This document shows, in pieces, positions 9,094-17,304 of a DNA stretch of 64,000 nucleotides (its first letter is position 1; every line of letters starts with the position of its first letter). The notes below the pieces were generated by a model. It had not been told where the DNA came from. It worked only from the letters and a program-made list of their open reading frames with translations, and did not search any database. This stretch comes from JAGVNX01 sp035290965 (GTDB lineage Archaea > Iainarchaeota > Iainarchaeia > Iainarchaeales > GCA-2688035), in the NCBI GenBank assembly GCA_035290965.1, contig DATDTD010000071.1, positions 89,127 to 153,126 on the forward strand, read 5' to 3'. A program made the translations under genes and the position numbers.

Positions 9094-9898
9094 TTGCCGA
9101 AGCACCTTTTTTCAGGTAAAAAAAGGCAATCGCGCTTCCCGAGAAGGCGATTGAAAAGGCCCAGAACAATGCAAAAACAAGCAAATTGAGAAAATCAATT
9201 GCGACAAGGTCTGCAAGGGAAGAGCCGATTGAGGAAACAACTGATGCTATTATTGAAACAAGAAGCAGGAAAATAATCAGCAACAAGAAACCCAAGAAGC
9301 CCCTGTTTGTGAAGGCCCAGGATTTTCCAAGCGCATCCCTCAAGGAAAGCTTTTCAATTGCCATTATAGGGACAAAAAAAACAAGTTTTACAAGCAAAAA
9401 GAAAACCAGCAGTGCGAGAAGCGCAAGGAGAACAAGCGAAACAGCCAGGCTTATTGACGCAAGGGCAAATAATTCCCAGAAAACAATTCCAAACAACGCG
9501 CCCAAAAAAAACATGAAAACAACTGTTGCAAGGGCGGCTTTCCATTCCGAAAGAGTTTTTGAAAAAGCCTCTCCAAGCGAGGGCTTTTTTTCAAGTGCTT
9601 CCGAGGCAAAATTTGCGTAAAAAAAGTTTGTGGCAACAACGGCAAAAGCAATTACAAAAGAGGCAATGAACAAAACCGCAATGTCAAAGGAATACAAGAA
9701 CAAAATCTGGAATGGCAACCCAAAGAAGCTTGTGTCCGGAACCTGCCCCAGAACAGCAATGTTTACAAGCAGGTCAAAATACTGTTCGGATACAATGAAA
9801 AAAACAAGGAAAATAAAGCCTATGAGCGCAAGCCCCGGCAGGAAAGACAACGGATGCTGCAATGGTTTCCTGAAACCGTTCAGCAGAGAGCCGATCAA
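9083..9898 (-). CDS. multi-pass membrane protein, unknown function
   Basis: This 271-residue protein has about six hydrophobic helices: near residues 20-40, 62-85, 108-135, 140-165, 195-225 and 235-262. The architecture, with a soluble stretch between helices 2 and 3, is like families of archaeal and bacterial proteins annotated only as DUF membrane proteins (glycerophosphoryl-diester-phosphodiesterase membrane-domain-like). No catalytic motif is seen. It overlaps the downstream helical protein by 11 bases. The TATA-like run ATTTTACTCAGG lies upstream around 9910. Confidence 0.65.
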   Translation of the reverse strand: MIGSLLNGFRKPLQHPLSFLPGLALIGFIFLVFFIVSEQYFDLLVNIAVLGQVPDTSFFGLPFQILFLYSFDIAVLFIASFVIAFAVVATNFFYANFASEALEKKPSLGEAFSKTLSEWKAALATVVFMFFLGALFGIVFWELFALASISLAVSLVLLALLALLVFFLLVKLVFFVPIMAIEKLSLRDALGKSWAFTNRGFLGFLLLIIFLLLVSIIASVVSSIGSSLADLVAIDFLNLLVFALFWAFSIAFSGSAIAFFYLKKGASANAR

Positions 9899-9959
9899 AA
9901 CAAAACACCTGAGTAAAATATGTTTTTGTTATTTAAAACACTTGCTGTTCAAAAAAAAA

Positions 9960-10805
9960 TTATGCTTTTGCAAGGAAGCCTTCCAGGAGTTTTTTTTCCG
10001 TGAGAATCTGCTGTTCTGAAACATTTGTGCCGTGCTCGAAAATCAAGGGGATTTTTTTAATCTGCGGAATTGTTTTCATGAAAGAAACAGCCTCTTCAGA
10101 GGGAATGGGTTTGTGCTCGTCAAAAGTATTTGCCCTGCTGTAATGCACATGCATCTGGACAATTTTTTCCTTAAATTGCAGCATTTCTTCCAATCTGCCC
10201 TCTGAAAGCGCATGCCCCATGTCCAAAAGAAGCCCTGCCTTCGGAAGCCTTGAAAAAAACTCTCTGAAATCATCCGCAGAATAAATTGCGGGCTTGAAAT
10301 GCGAATCAGGCACAACCTCAATGCCAAAACCAATGCCGGATTTTTCAGCAAGTTCAAGGGCAAATTCTGCTGCGGAAAAACAGCCTTCAAGCGCTTTTTC
10401 CTTTGGAATAGGCTTTCCCTTGTTTTTTGGATAGTGCATTGAATCCGGCTCTCCGAAAAAGGCCTCTGACAAATAACCCGGATGGACAGTAACGCAGACA
10501 GCCTCAACTTCTTCTGCTGCCTTGAACATTTCCGCAAGGATTTTTTTGTTCTGGGCAGTAAGCCCTAAAGAAAGGTTAAACCAGTGCTTTTCAGGGAGAG
10601 GAGGAAACAAGCCATGCAGAGTAAAATGCATTTCTGAAAAATCCTTTTTTATTTTTTTCAGTGTCTGGAAAATGCCTTTTTCAAAAGTATGCGCTGCTCC
10701 AAGCTCCGCTGTTTCAAAGCCAAGCTCATGAATGCGCTTCACTGCATTATAAACAGAAAATTTCTGGAATGCAAAATAGCTCGAGCTTAACCCTATCATA
10801 AGCAT
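9960..10805 (-). CDS. sugar phosphate isomerase/epimerase-like TIM barrel
   Basis: This protein of 281 residues matches the xylose-isomerase-like TIM-barrel superfamily (AP endonuclease 2 / sugar isomerase). The first strand IGLSSSYFAF is followed by ELGFETAELGA; VCVTVHPGYL near 95, GIEVVPDS near 165, LLLDMGHAL near 190 and VQMHVHYSR near 210 carry the conserved His, Glu and Asp metal ligands of the fold; a last ligand-like Glu is in LIFEHGT near 255. Members either isomerise sugars or act as apurinic endonucleases. The glycan context favours the former, but the substrate is unknown. It is divergent from the nucleotidyltransferase gene. Confidence 0.75.
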   Translation of the reverse strand: MLMIGLSSSYFAFQKFSVYNAVKRIHELGFETAELGAAHTFEKGIFQTLKKIKKDFSEMHFTLHGLFPPLPEKHWFNLSLGLTAQNKKILAEMFKAAEEVEAVCVTVHPGYLSEAFFGEPDSMHYPKNKGKPIPKEKALEGCFSAAEFALELAEKSGIGFGIEVVPDSHFKPAIYSADDFREFFSRLPKAGLLLDMGHALSEGRLEEMLQFKEKIVQMHVHYSRANTFDEHKPIPSEEAVSFMKTIPQIKKIPLIFEHGTNVSEQQILTEKKLLEGFLAKA

Positions 10806-10873
10806 GAAAACCAGGAAAAAGAAATGCCTGAAAAAGGTTAAAAATCTCTTGCTGCTAAAATAAATCGGTTGAA

Positions 10874-11593
10874 ATGAATCTCGGGATAAAAAAAGCGTTT
10901 ATTCTTGCAGGGGGTTTAGGAGAAAGGCTTAGGCCCTTGACGCTTGAAACAGCAAAGCCAATGCTCCAGGTGCTTGGAAAGCCGCTGCTGCAATGGAACA
11001 TGGAGCTATGCAAAAAGTTCGGTGTTGAAGAAATAGTGCTTGCAACAGGATACAAGCACGAACAGATTGAGGACTTTTTCAAAAGCGGCGAGCATCTTGG
11101 CTTGAAAATTTTTTACAATGTGGAAGAAACTTTTTTAGGAACAGCAGGAGCATTGAAGTTTGCAGAGGATTTTTTCAACGAGGAAAAAAAATTCATTATG
11201 ATGAACGGCGATGAGACAAAGGACATTGATTTTTCAAGCGTAAATGAAACCCATGAAAAAAATTCCGCGCTTGCAACAATTGCGCTTACAAAAGTCAACG
11301 ATGCAAGCGATTTCGGATGCGTTTCCCTGCAGGGAGAAAAAATTTTGGAGTTCAGGGAAAAAAATCCCTCTTTGAAAAATCCCGGCATTATTAATTCGGG
11401 AGCTTACATTCTTTCCGGCAAAATCTTTGAGCTGATTCCTTCAGGGGGCAAGGTTTCCATTGAAAAGGAAACCTTTCCAAAAATAGCCTCAATGGGAAGG
11501 CTTTTCGGAAAGCAGGTTTCCGGGCAGTGGTTTCCGACCGATACTTTTGAACGCCTGGAAAAGGCAAAAAAAGAATGGAAAGGCTGGAAATAA
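10874..11593 (+). CDS. sugar-phosphate nucleotidyltransferase (GDP-mannose or dTDP-glucose type)
   Basis: This protein of 239 residues has the complete activating loop LAGGLGERLRPLT (residues 9-21) followed by AKPMLQVLGKPLLQW. MNGDE near residue 115 is the metal-binding aspartate and INSGAYIL near 170 is the sugar-binding region. It lacks the left-handed beta-helix C-terminal domain found in longer relatives. It is a second, distinct paralogue of the gene at 236 and has the canonical GGxGxR loop that that gene lacks. The product would be an NDP-hexose for polysaccharide or glycoprotein synthesis. Confidence 0.85.
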   Translation: MNLGIKKAFILAGGLGERLRPLTLETAKPMLQVLGKPLLQWNMELCKKFGVEEIVLATGYKHEQIEDFFKSGEHLGLKIFYNVEETFLGTAGALKFAEDFFNEEKKFIMMNGDETKDIDFSSVNETHEKNSALATIALTKVNDASDFGCVSLQGEKILEFREKNPSLKNPGIINSGAYILSGKIFELIPSGGKVSIEKETFPKIASMGRLFGKQVSGQWFPTDTFERLEKAKKEWKGWK

Positions 11594-12061
11594 GAATAAG
11601 TGGACAAAACAAATTTCCCGTTGGGAATTGCTTTTTGGAGACTGCAAAAAAATTTATAGAAAACATACTGCCAATCCGCCTGGTGAGCGCTCCATTGCAA
11701 GGCAATTCCGCAACAGGCAGCAGTGGTTTAACAGATTTCAATTTTGGAAAAAAATTTTCGCTGGTGATTCGAAAATAAACACCTCCGTGTTCAAAGCCTA
11801 TCCTTTTTCCTTGGTGAGCCCCAAAAAAACCACTACTAATAGAAATAGCGCCTTTGAAATATTAAAAGACAGGTATAACCGGCTAACGATGCGGAATTAA
11901 GGGCTGATTAAAAAGAGAGAATAGCGCTAAACAAAAAAAAAGTCTGGATAGTTTTTTGCAGTAACAGACAGCAAACTAAAACAACGCTACAAACAATACG
12001 GAAAAGTATTCGGAAGATTCGAAGCAAAAAAAGAAATACAAAAAATGTTCAAAAAAGAGCC
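11594..12061. other. long non-coding stretch with a decayed coding fragment
   Basis: No gene is convincing here. Short overlapping frames between 11600 and 11900 lack any recognised motif. From 11952 a plus-strand frame without a good start reads protein-like text (VTDSKLKQRYKQYGKVFGRF) and runs to 12133, which may be the remnant of a gene disrupted by the adjacent island. A TATA-like AAATTTATAG at 11649-11658 has no obvious product. The border with the repeat cluster at 12062 appears to be the edge of the accessory island. Confidence 0.3.
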
Positions 12062-12113
12062 TTGCACTTTAAGTCAAGGTTGCATTTTTAGTCTGAAAGT
12101 TGCATTTAAAGTC
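12062..12113 (+). repeat. three tandem copies of a 14-bp motif, TTGCAYTTWWAGTC
   Basis: The copies are at 12062-12075 (TTGCACTTTAAGTC), 12080-12093 (TTGCATTTTTAGTC) and 12100-12113 (TTGCATTTAAAGTC), spaced 18 and 20 bases apart. They end about 10 bases before the TATA-like TTTTATATAG that precedes the restriction-modification gene. The same motif reappears in three copies at 17187-17246. They may be operators or the ends of the island. Confidence 0.75.
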
Positions 12114-12121
12114 TTTAAAGT

Positions 12122-12133
12122 GGGTTTTATATA
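12122..12133 (+). promoter_or_regulatory. TATA box of the restriction-modification gene
   Basis: The sequence GGTTTTATATAG is centred about 26 bases upstream of the ATG at 12155, the spacing expected for a leaderless archaeal mRNA. It lies directly after the triple 14-bp repeat. Confidence 0.5.
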
Positions 12134-12154
12134 GTTTTTTTGCCTAAATCAAAC

Positions 12155-14758
12155 ATGCAAATTGAACAAACAAAAGCTAAAATCCAAGAGTTAATTGTGG
12201 ATTTTAGAGCTAATTATTCAAAGTATGAACAGGGTTCGGAAGCGAATACTGAAACCAAACTTATTGAACCCTTGTTTGAAGCATTAGGTTGGGTTAAACA
12301 AGATTTTGATAAACGAATACCTGCTCGAAGAGAAGGTAAACGAGGGATAGCGGATTACGCCTTTAAAGTTGGGGATAGAACAGTTTTCTTTTTAGAAGCC
12401 AAAACAGTCGGAATACCTTTAGAAAAAGAAGCCGATAAACAAGTTATTTCCTATGCCTTGTCAAAAAGAATCCCCTTTGCGATTTCTACTAATTTTGAAG
12501 AATTGAAAGTTTTTTGCGTTGAACAAGAAAATGCTTTAACACAAACTTTTAGAGTTTTCAAAAAACCAGAGGATTATATTATCAACATTCAAGATTTATT
12601 ATTGTTATCCAAAGAAAGCTTTGAAAATAATTTGGCTTTAAAAAAAGCCGAAGATGAAGGAAGACTCAAAAAAAGAATGTCTATTGACAAGGCACTTCTT
12701 GAAGATTTAATTGGCATAAGAAAACACATTGTTGAAGATTTAGAAAAGAACTATGCCCAAATATATGATTTGAATGAAAAAGAAGAAATTGTCCAAAGAA
12801 TAGTTGACCGCTTAATTTTCATTAGAAGGTGCGAAGATGTTGGAATCAATCCAGAAAACTTTTCCTTGAAAGAAATAACTGAATTACCTCATGATGAGGC
12901 GTATCCAAAATTAAAACAATACTTCAAAAAATACAACGAAATTTACAATAGCGGATTATTTGTTATTGGAATAGACAACGATTGTGATAAAATTAATGTT
13001 AATGGTTTAATAATAAAAAAATTAATTGACTGCTTGTATGAATCAAAAGATAAACAATACATTTACAATTTTGATTGGATTGATGCAGATGTTTTAGGGC
13101 AGATTTATGAACAATATTTAGGCAAAATATTGCAGCAAACAAAATCAGGCAAAGCTAAACTAAAGAATGGGCAAGCACATAGAAGAGAATCGGGTATATA
13201 TTACACGCCCACGTTCATTGTAGATTTCATTGTCAAAAATACTCTTGGAGAACTACTAAAAGACAAAAAAGTAAAGTTGAAAGAATTAAAAATTTTAGAC
13301 CCCGCTTGTGGGTCAGGTTCTTTTCTAATAAAAGCCTTTGATTACCTCTATGGAAATTTATCAGATAGCGATGACGCAAAACAACACAAATTAGATGGGC
13401 AGGGCTCTTATTCAATCAAAACAGAAATACTGAAAAAAAATCTTTATGGAGTGGACTTGGACAACAAGGCAGTAGAGATAACAAAGTTGAACTTATTACT
13501 TAAAGCTGCAGAAAAAAATAGAAGGCTACCAGAAGAAATAGATTTGCATATAAGGAATGGAAATTCATTAATAGACAATGAAAATATTGACAAGAATGCT
13601 TTTGTATGGAAAGGCGATTTTCAGGCAGAAACATTTGATGTTATAATCGGAAATCCACCATATGGGGCATCACTAAATAAAGAAGAGCGAAGTTTTTTCT
13701 TGGAAAATTATAAGTATCGGGACAAGGATATTAACACTTTTGTTTTGTTCATAGAACGAGCAGAAAAAGTTTTAAAAAACACTGGAAAGTTCGGTTACAT
13801 AGTTCCAAAAAATATAATCAAAACAGATGATTATGAAAACATTAGAAAATTCATTTTTGAAAACTTTTCAATAGAATCTATAACCGATTGTGGCAAATCA
13901 TTTGAAGAAGTTACTGGCGAAATGGTAATCTTAATATTAAGAAAACAGAAAAAAAATAGCAATAAAACAAAAATCTTCAGAATAGAAAATGAGAAACTAA
14001 CAGAAATTGGTTTAATAGACCAATCCGAATTTGGAAAACTTGAAAAATATCGGTTTAATATTTGCCTAACTGAAAAAATTCTTGAATTACTCAACAATAT
14101 AAAGCGGGATACTTTGCCACTTGGAGGGCAAGTAAAAATATTTCGCGGAGTTGAAACTGGAAAAAAAGACGCATTCATTAGCGATAAACCAAAATCAAAA
14201 AAATTTAAACCGATAATTGCAGGAAAAGATTTGGATAGATATGTAATCAAAAACATTAGGTTCATTGAGTATAATCCCACGCTTATTGAATTTAAAGACG
14301 AAAGAATGTATAACCAACCAAAAATATTGGTTAGAAAAATAGCTGGAGAGATTCATGCCACTTTTGATAAAGATAATATTTATACTACACAAGGGGTTTA
14401 CATTTTCAATAATCCAGACCAAAATAGATTAAAATTTGTTTTGGGTTTAATAAATTCAAAACTAATCAATTGGTATTATGAAATAATTTTTAACATGGGT
14501 TCACACTTAACAACGAATGTAACTATTGAAAATCTGAAAAATATTCCAATTGCAAAGACAGAATCTGTAAAAATAGTCCATCTTGTTGATAAAATGCTTG
14601 CATTGAATAAACGACTAAGCGAAATCGGAGAAAAAAATACTGCTGAAACTAAAGACATAAAGGGAAAGATTGATGGTTTGGATAAAGAAATTAATCAAGA
14701 AGTTTACCAGCTATATGGTTTGACTAAAACAGAAATAAAGATAATTGAAAATAGTTAA
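12155..14758 (+). CDS. type IIG restriction-modification enzyme (fused nuclease and adenine-N6 methyltransferase)
   Basis: This protein has 867 residues. The N-terminal 150 residues carry a nuclease-like PD-(D/E)xK core: ADYAFKVGDRTVFFLEAKT fits D-x-ExK. The methyltransferase follows: GIYYTP, motif I LDPACGSGSF near residue 385 and motif IV NPPYGA near 505 (NPPY identifies an exocyclic-amino, adenine-N6 type). The C-terminal third, with GIDxNP-like HLTTNVTIENLKNIPI, resembles the target-recognition region of Eco57I/TaqI-like enzymes. Such enzymes cut and modify without partner genes, which agrees with no separate specificity or REase gene nearby. The gene is markedly AT-rich. The ATG at 12155 is preferred over TTG at 12140 from the TATA spacing. 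Confidence 0.85.
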   Translation: MQIEQTKAKIQELIVDFRANYSKYEQGSEANTETKLIEPLFEALGWVKQDFDKRIPARREGKRGIADYAFKVGDRTVFFLEAKTVGIPLEKEADKQVISYALSKRIPFAISTNFEELKVFCVEQENALTQTFRVFKKPEDYIINIQDLLLLSKESFENNLALKKAEDEGRLKKRMSIDKALLEDLIGIRKHIVEDLEKNYAQIYDLNEKEEIVQRIVDRLIFIRRCEDVGINPENFSLKEITELPHDEAYPKLKQYFKKYNEIYNSGLFVIGIDNDCDKINVNGLIIKKLIDCLYESKDKQYIYNFDWIDADVLGQIYEQYLGKILQQTKSGKAKLKNGQAHRRESGIYYTPTFIVDFIVKNTLGELLKDKKVKLKELKILDPACGSGSFLIKAFDYLYGNLSDSDDAKQHKLDGQGSYSIKTEILKKNLYGVDLDNKAVEITKLNLLLKAAEKNRRLPEEIDLHIRNGNSLIDNENIDKNAFVWKGDFQAETFDVIIGNPPYGASLNKEERSFFLENYKYRDKDINTFVLFIERAEKVLKNTGKFGYIVPKNIIKTDDYENIRKFIFENFSIESITDCGKSFEEVTGEMVILILRKQKKNSNKTKIFRIENEKLTEIGLIDQSEFGKLEKYRFNICLTEKILELLNNIKRDTLPLGGQVKIFRGVETGKKDAFISDKPKSKKFKPIIAGKDLDRYVIKNIRFIEYNPTLIEFKDERMYNQPKILVRKIAGEIHATFDKDNIYTTQGVYIFNNPDQNRLKFVLGLINSKLINWYYEIIFNMGSHLTTNVTIENLKNIPIAKTESVKIVHLVDKMLALNKRLSEIGEKNTAETKDIKGKIDGLDKEINQEVYQLYGLTKTEIKIIENS

Positions 14759-14765
14759 TGTGTTC

Positions 14766-14933
14766 TTATTTTTCTATTGTTATTTTGATTTTTGCTTTTT
14801 TTCCTATGTGTTTGGCTAATTCTGGTTTTCTGATGTTTATTGTGCCATAGTCGTAGCTTTTTTTTGTGTTGTCAGCAAGCTTTTTTTTGTCTGTTGTTTT
14901 GCTGATTTTTCCTTCATATTCAAAGGTTGGCAT
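14766..14933 (-). CDS. small DUF2080-like transposon-encoded protein
   Basis: This 55-residue frame starts with ATG at 14931-14933 and stops at 14766. It reads MPTFEYEGKISK, then YGTINIRKPELAKHIGKK and a final KIKITIEK. The closing 'x-I-x-PKxxxGKKxxI' plan is like PF09853 (DUF2080), small proteins found beside archaeal insertion-sequence transposases and probably AbrB-like DNA-binding. It is divergent from the transposase and shares the palindrome-rich gap with it, so it may be the element's regulator. The family assignment is from memory of the pattern. The frame was too short for routine length cut-offs. Confidence 0.6.
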   Translation of the reverse strand: MPTFEYEGKISKTTDKKKLADNTKKSYDYGTINIRKPELAKHIGKKAKIKITIEK

Positions 14934-14940
14934 ACAATAG

Positions 14941-14994
14941 TATTCTATATAGAATAGGTTTATAAACCTAATGCAATATATTCTATATAGAATA
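14941..14994. promoter_or_regulatory. divergent promoter with two identical 16-bp palindromes
   Basis: The perfect palindrome TATTCTATATAGAATA occurs at 14941-14956 and 14979-14994. Between them GGTTTATAAACC (14957-14968) is a 12-bp palindrome that contains a TATA-like core readable on both strands. The block separates the DUF2080-like gene from the transposase. It looks like an autoregulatory operator for both. Confidence 0.7.
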
Positions 14995-15012
14995 CAAGGA
15001 GTGTTTTTTATT

Positions 15013-16203
15013 ATGAATCCAAGACAAGAAAGGGGTTTGCAGATAGCGCAGACAAAAACAATTCAGGCAGGGATTGATGGTTGGGTTGTGCCTTCGCAAT
15101 CAAGCAGTAGAAAGTATTTTGTTCGCAAGGATTTTTCTTGTTCCTGTCCTGATTGCAAGGAACATAATGTTAAGTGCAAGCACGCTTTTGCTGTTGAATA
15201 TTTTTTGAACATTGAAAAAACAAACAGGCAGGGAGTAAAAACAATTGAAAAAGTCAGAGTATCTTATCCACAGGCTTGGCACGTTTATAATCAGGCACAG
15301 CAAAGCGAAGGAAAAATGTTTGACGAATTGTTAAAAGATTTGGTTGCTGATTTGCCTGAAGAAGAATATTTTTTTGGCAGACCTTCTCTTTCAAACAAAG
15401 AATCTGCTTTTTGTTCAATCAAAAAGGTTTATTCAAGGCTTTCAAGCAGGAGAGCAAAAAGCCTGTTCAACAGAGCAGTTGATTCAAAGCAGTTGAATCA
15501 TTCTCCACATTTTAACGCTGTTTCAAAATTTTTGAACAAAGAAACCACTACTGTTTTGCTTCAGGAATTGTTAGTTAAAACTGCTGAACCTTTGCAGGCT
15601 GTTGAAACAAGTTTTGCAATTGATTCAAGCGGATTCAGAACAACAAGATTTAACGAATACTGCAAAGAAAAACACGACACCAAAAAAAAGCATGAATGGA
15701 TTAAGGCGCATATTTGTTGCGGAGTAAAAACCAATGTAATAACAGGCGCATTAATAACTGAAGGAAGCGCAAACGACAGTCCAATGCTCCCTGAACTTGT
15801 TGTACAAACAAGCCAGACATTTGATGCAGGGGAATATAGTGCAGACAAAGGCTATTGTTCAAGAAAAAATATGCAGTTTATTTCAGATACTGGGGCAAAG
15901 CCGTTTATTCTTTTCAAAGATAACACAAAGCCAAAGGCTTTTGGTTGTAGTGCTTGGAGAAATGCTTGGCATTTTTTCTCCCTGCATAAAGAAGAATTTT
16001 TACAGCACTACCATAAAAGAAGCAATGTGGAAACAACTTTTTTTATGGTAAAATCAAAGCTGGGGGATTCAGTTAAAAGCAAAAACTTCACAGCACAAAA
16101 AAACGAATTACTCTGCAAGCTAATAGCGCATAACATTATCGTGCTGATTCAAGAGATTCACGAGCTTGGAATAAGTGTCAATTTTGCAAAAGAATATGTG
16201 TAA
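15013..16203 (+). CDS. IS transposase, SWIM zinc finger plus DDE domain
   Basis: This protein has 396 residues. The N-terminus holds a SWIM-like zinc finger, CSCPDCKEHNVKCKHAFAVEYF (C-x-C-x(n)-C-x-H). The C-terminal half is an IS4/IS5-like DDE domain: Asp in AIDSSGFRTTR, Asp in SADKGYCSRKN and Glu in HYHKRSNVETTFFMVK. The ATG at 15013 is chosen because AAGGAG sits 11 bases upstream; an ATG at 14971 lies inside the second palindrome. The gene is intact. Terminal inverted repeats could not be found by eye, so the element's ends are undefined. Confidence 0.85.
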   Translation: MNPRQERGLQIAQTKTIQAGIDGWVVPSQSSSRKYFVRKDFSCSCPDCKEHNVKCKHAFAVEYFLNIEKTNRQGVKTIEKVRVSYPQAWHVYNQAQQSEGKMFDELLKDLVADLPEEEYFFGRPSLSNKESAFCSIKKVYSRLSSRRAKSLFNRAVDSKQLNHSPHFNAVSKFLNKETTTVLLQELLVKTAEPLQAVETSFAIDSSGFRTTRFNEYCKEKHDTKKKHEWIKAHICCGVKTNVITGALITEGSANDSPMLPELVVQTSQTFDAGEYSADKGYCSRKNMQFISDTGAKPFILFKDNTKPKAFGCSAWRNAWHFFSLHKEEFLQHYHKRSNVETTFFMVKSKLGDSVKSKNFTAQKNELLCKLIAHNIIVLIQEIHELGISVNFAKEYV

Positions 16204-16240
16204 ATGCTTTTTGCTGTTAAAGATTTATTAGGTGGTAAAA

Positions 16241-16405
16241 ATGGTTTTTATTGATGACCACAACAGAAACAAGGCTGACCTTGATGGTTATGGAAAGAAA
16301 ACGATTACAAAAAAAGAATTTGAAGAAATTGTAAAAGAAGAAAAAGAAATGGGTGGGCTAATAACAAGAGCTATGCTTAAAAAAATGTATAATATAAAAA
16401 AATGA
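16241..16405 (+). CDS. small hypothetical protein
   Basis: A 54-residue frame begins with ATG at 16241, six bases after a good ribosome site (AGGTGG at 16230-16235), and stops at 16403. It is highly charged: MVFIDDHNRNKADLDGYGKK followed by a Lys/Glu-rich helix and MLKKMYNIKK. No family is recognised. It follows the transposase by 37 bases and may be an island cargo gene. The strong Shine-Dalgarno is the main support. Confidence 0.55.
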   Translation: MVFIDDHNRNKADLDGYGKKTITKKEFEEIVKEEKEMGGLITRAMLKKMYNIKK

Positions 16406-16480
16406 TTTTCAAAAGCTATTTTTAAAAAAAGAATAAGCGTAAAAACAATTTGCTTTCTACTTCTAATAAGAATTGCATAT

Positions 16481-16542
16481 TGGGAGATGCACTCCCTCAA
16501 AGATTGTGGCGCTAACCACTATCTTAAACAGATAGTGGTAGC
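16481..16542 (+). other. two tandem hairpins, candidate structured leader or small RNA
   Basis: GGGAG-ATGCA-CTCCC (16481-16495) and a larger stem CCACTATCT-TAAAC-AGATAGTGG (16516-16538), extended to 16511-16542 with one bulged A, lie in a 190-base gap before the membrane-protein cluster. Neither is followed by a long T-run, so a terminator is not obvious. Confidence 0.5.
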
Positions 16543-16594
16543 TATGAAAATAAAAAACAATCTGAAAGGGGGTGAACAAAAAGAGGGATTTAGA

Positions 16595-16741
16595 ATGGCA
16601 ATAAGAGTCAAAAAAGCAGATTTGAAAACACTCAGCGTACTTCTTTCTATTTTTTTAGCCATTTCTACTTTTTTTCAAGCGCAATATGTTTTAACTGTAA
16701 TTTTCATTATTTTTGCAGTAGTTCTTTGGCGGTTGGATTGA
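16595..16741 (+). CDS. small membrane protein
   Basis: This protein of 48 residues has a basic N-terminus (MAIRVKKADLK) and two hydrophobic stretches, LSVLLSIFLAISTFF and VLTVIFIIFAVVLW. The ATG at 16595 is selected for its GAGGG seven bases upstream; a longer frame opens at 16487. It is the first of three consecutive small membrane-protein genes and ends one base before the next start. Function unknown. Confidence 0.55.
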   Translation: MAIRVKKADLKTLSVLLSIFLAISTFFQAQYVLTVIFIIFAVVLWRLD

Positions 16742-16742
16742 C

Positions 16743-17009
16743 ATGAGTGTAAAGAGCAATGTGCTGTTTATTATTGGGCTTGTTGTCATTTTGCACGCTT
16801 TATATTTTTCTTTTACAAATCCAACTATGTTAACTAATTTTTTCTCTATTCAAACAATTATAATTATCCAACCCATTGCCGAGATATTTTTGGGTCTTTC
16901 ACTCTGTGTAGTTTCTTTATTCTTTAATGGTGGGAATGAAGATACTTTAGAAGCCGAAATAGGGCTTAGAAGTATTAAACTAAAAAAAACAAAAAAAGAG
17001 GTGAAATAA
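16743..17009 (+). CDS. small membrane protein
   Basis: This protein of 88 residues has two clear membrane helices (residues 5-25 and 40-65) and a charged tail rich in Lys. The start lies one base after the previous stop, and the stop shares a base with the next start (TAATG), so the three small genes are a translationally coupled operon. No family is recognised. Confidence 0.6.
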   Translation: MSVKSNVLFIIGLVVILHALYFSFTNPTMLTNFFSIQTIIIIQPIAEIFLGLSLCVVSLFFNGGNEDTLEAEIGLRSIKLKKTKKEVK

Positions 17010-17173
17010 TGGACATAATAAAATTTGTGCTTTCAATAATTGGTTTTTTCGTTGGTATTGGCTTTGTTTATTTTTTCATGCCATTTGCTTCAGCTACCGC
17101 CCTTTTCGTAGCCATTATAGGCATCATAGTCATTGCTTTGATTATAATTTTTTCTATTATAACCAATAGATAA
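17009..17173 (+). CDS. small membrane protein, 54 residues
   Basis: The frame starts MDIIKFVLSIIGFFVGIGF and is hydrophobic almost throughout, with helices at 4-24 and 30-51 and a polar end TNR. A strong GAGGTGA ribosome site lies in the end of the preceding gene, and the ATG overlaps its TAA. No family is recognised. Proximity to a restriction enzyme and transposase makes it plausible cargo of the island. Confidence 0.6.
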   Translation: MDIIKFVLSIIGFFVGIGFVYFFMPFASATALFVAIIGIIVIALIIIFSIITNR

Positions 17174-17186
17174 AAAATTTTTATCT

Positions 17187-17246
17187 TTGCATTTTAAGTG
17201 TTCATTCTGCACTTTTAGTTCCCCTTTTTCAAGACTTTAAGTGCAA
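17187..17246. repeat. second cluster of the 14-bp motif, two direct and one inverted copy
   Basis: TTGCATTTTAAGTG (17187-17200) and CTGCACTTTTAGTT (17207-17220) are forward copies. GACTTTAAGTGCAA (17233-17246) is an inverted copy whose complement TTGCACTTAAAGTC matches the consensus exactly. The inverted copy, with its GGCT extension, mirrors GCCTTGCACTT at 12058-12068 at the other side of the island. Confidence 0.7.
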
Positions 17247-17304
17247 GGCTTCAAAAAAGAACAAGTTTATTAAGTAGAAAAAGGCTAAATAGAATTGGTT
17301 TTAA

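Noticed and set aside
11547..11900. Short plus-strand frames after the second nucleotidyltransferase
   Set aside because: They overlap the gene end in another frame, lack ribosome sites and show no family features.
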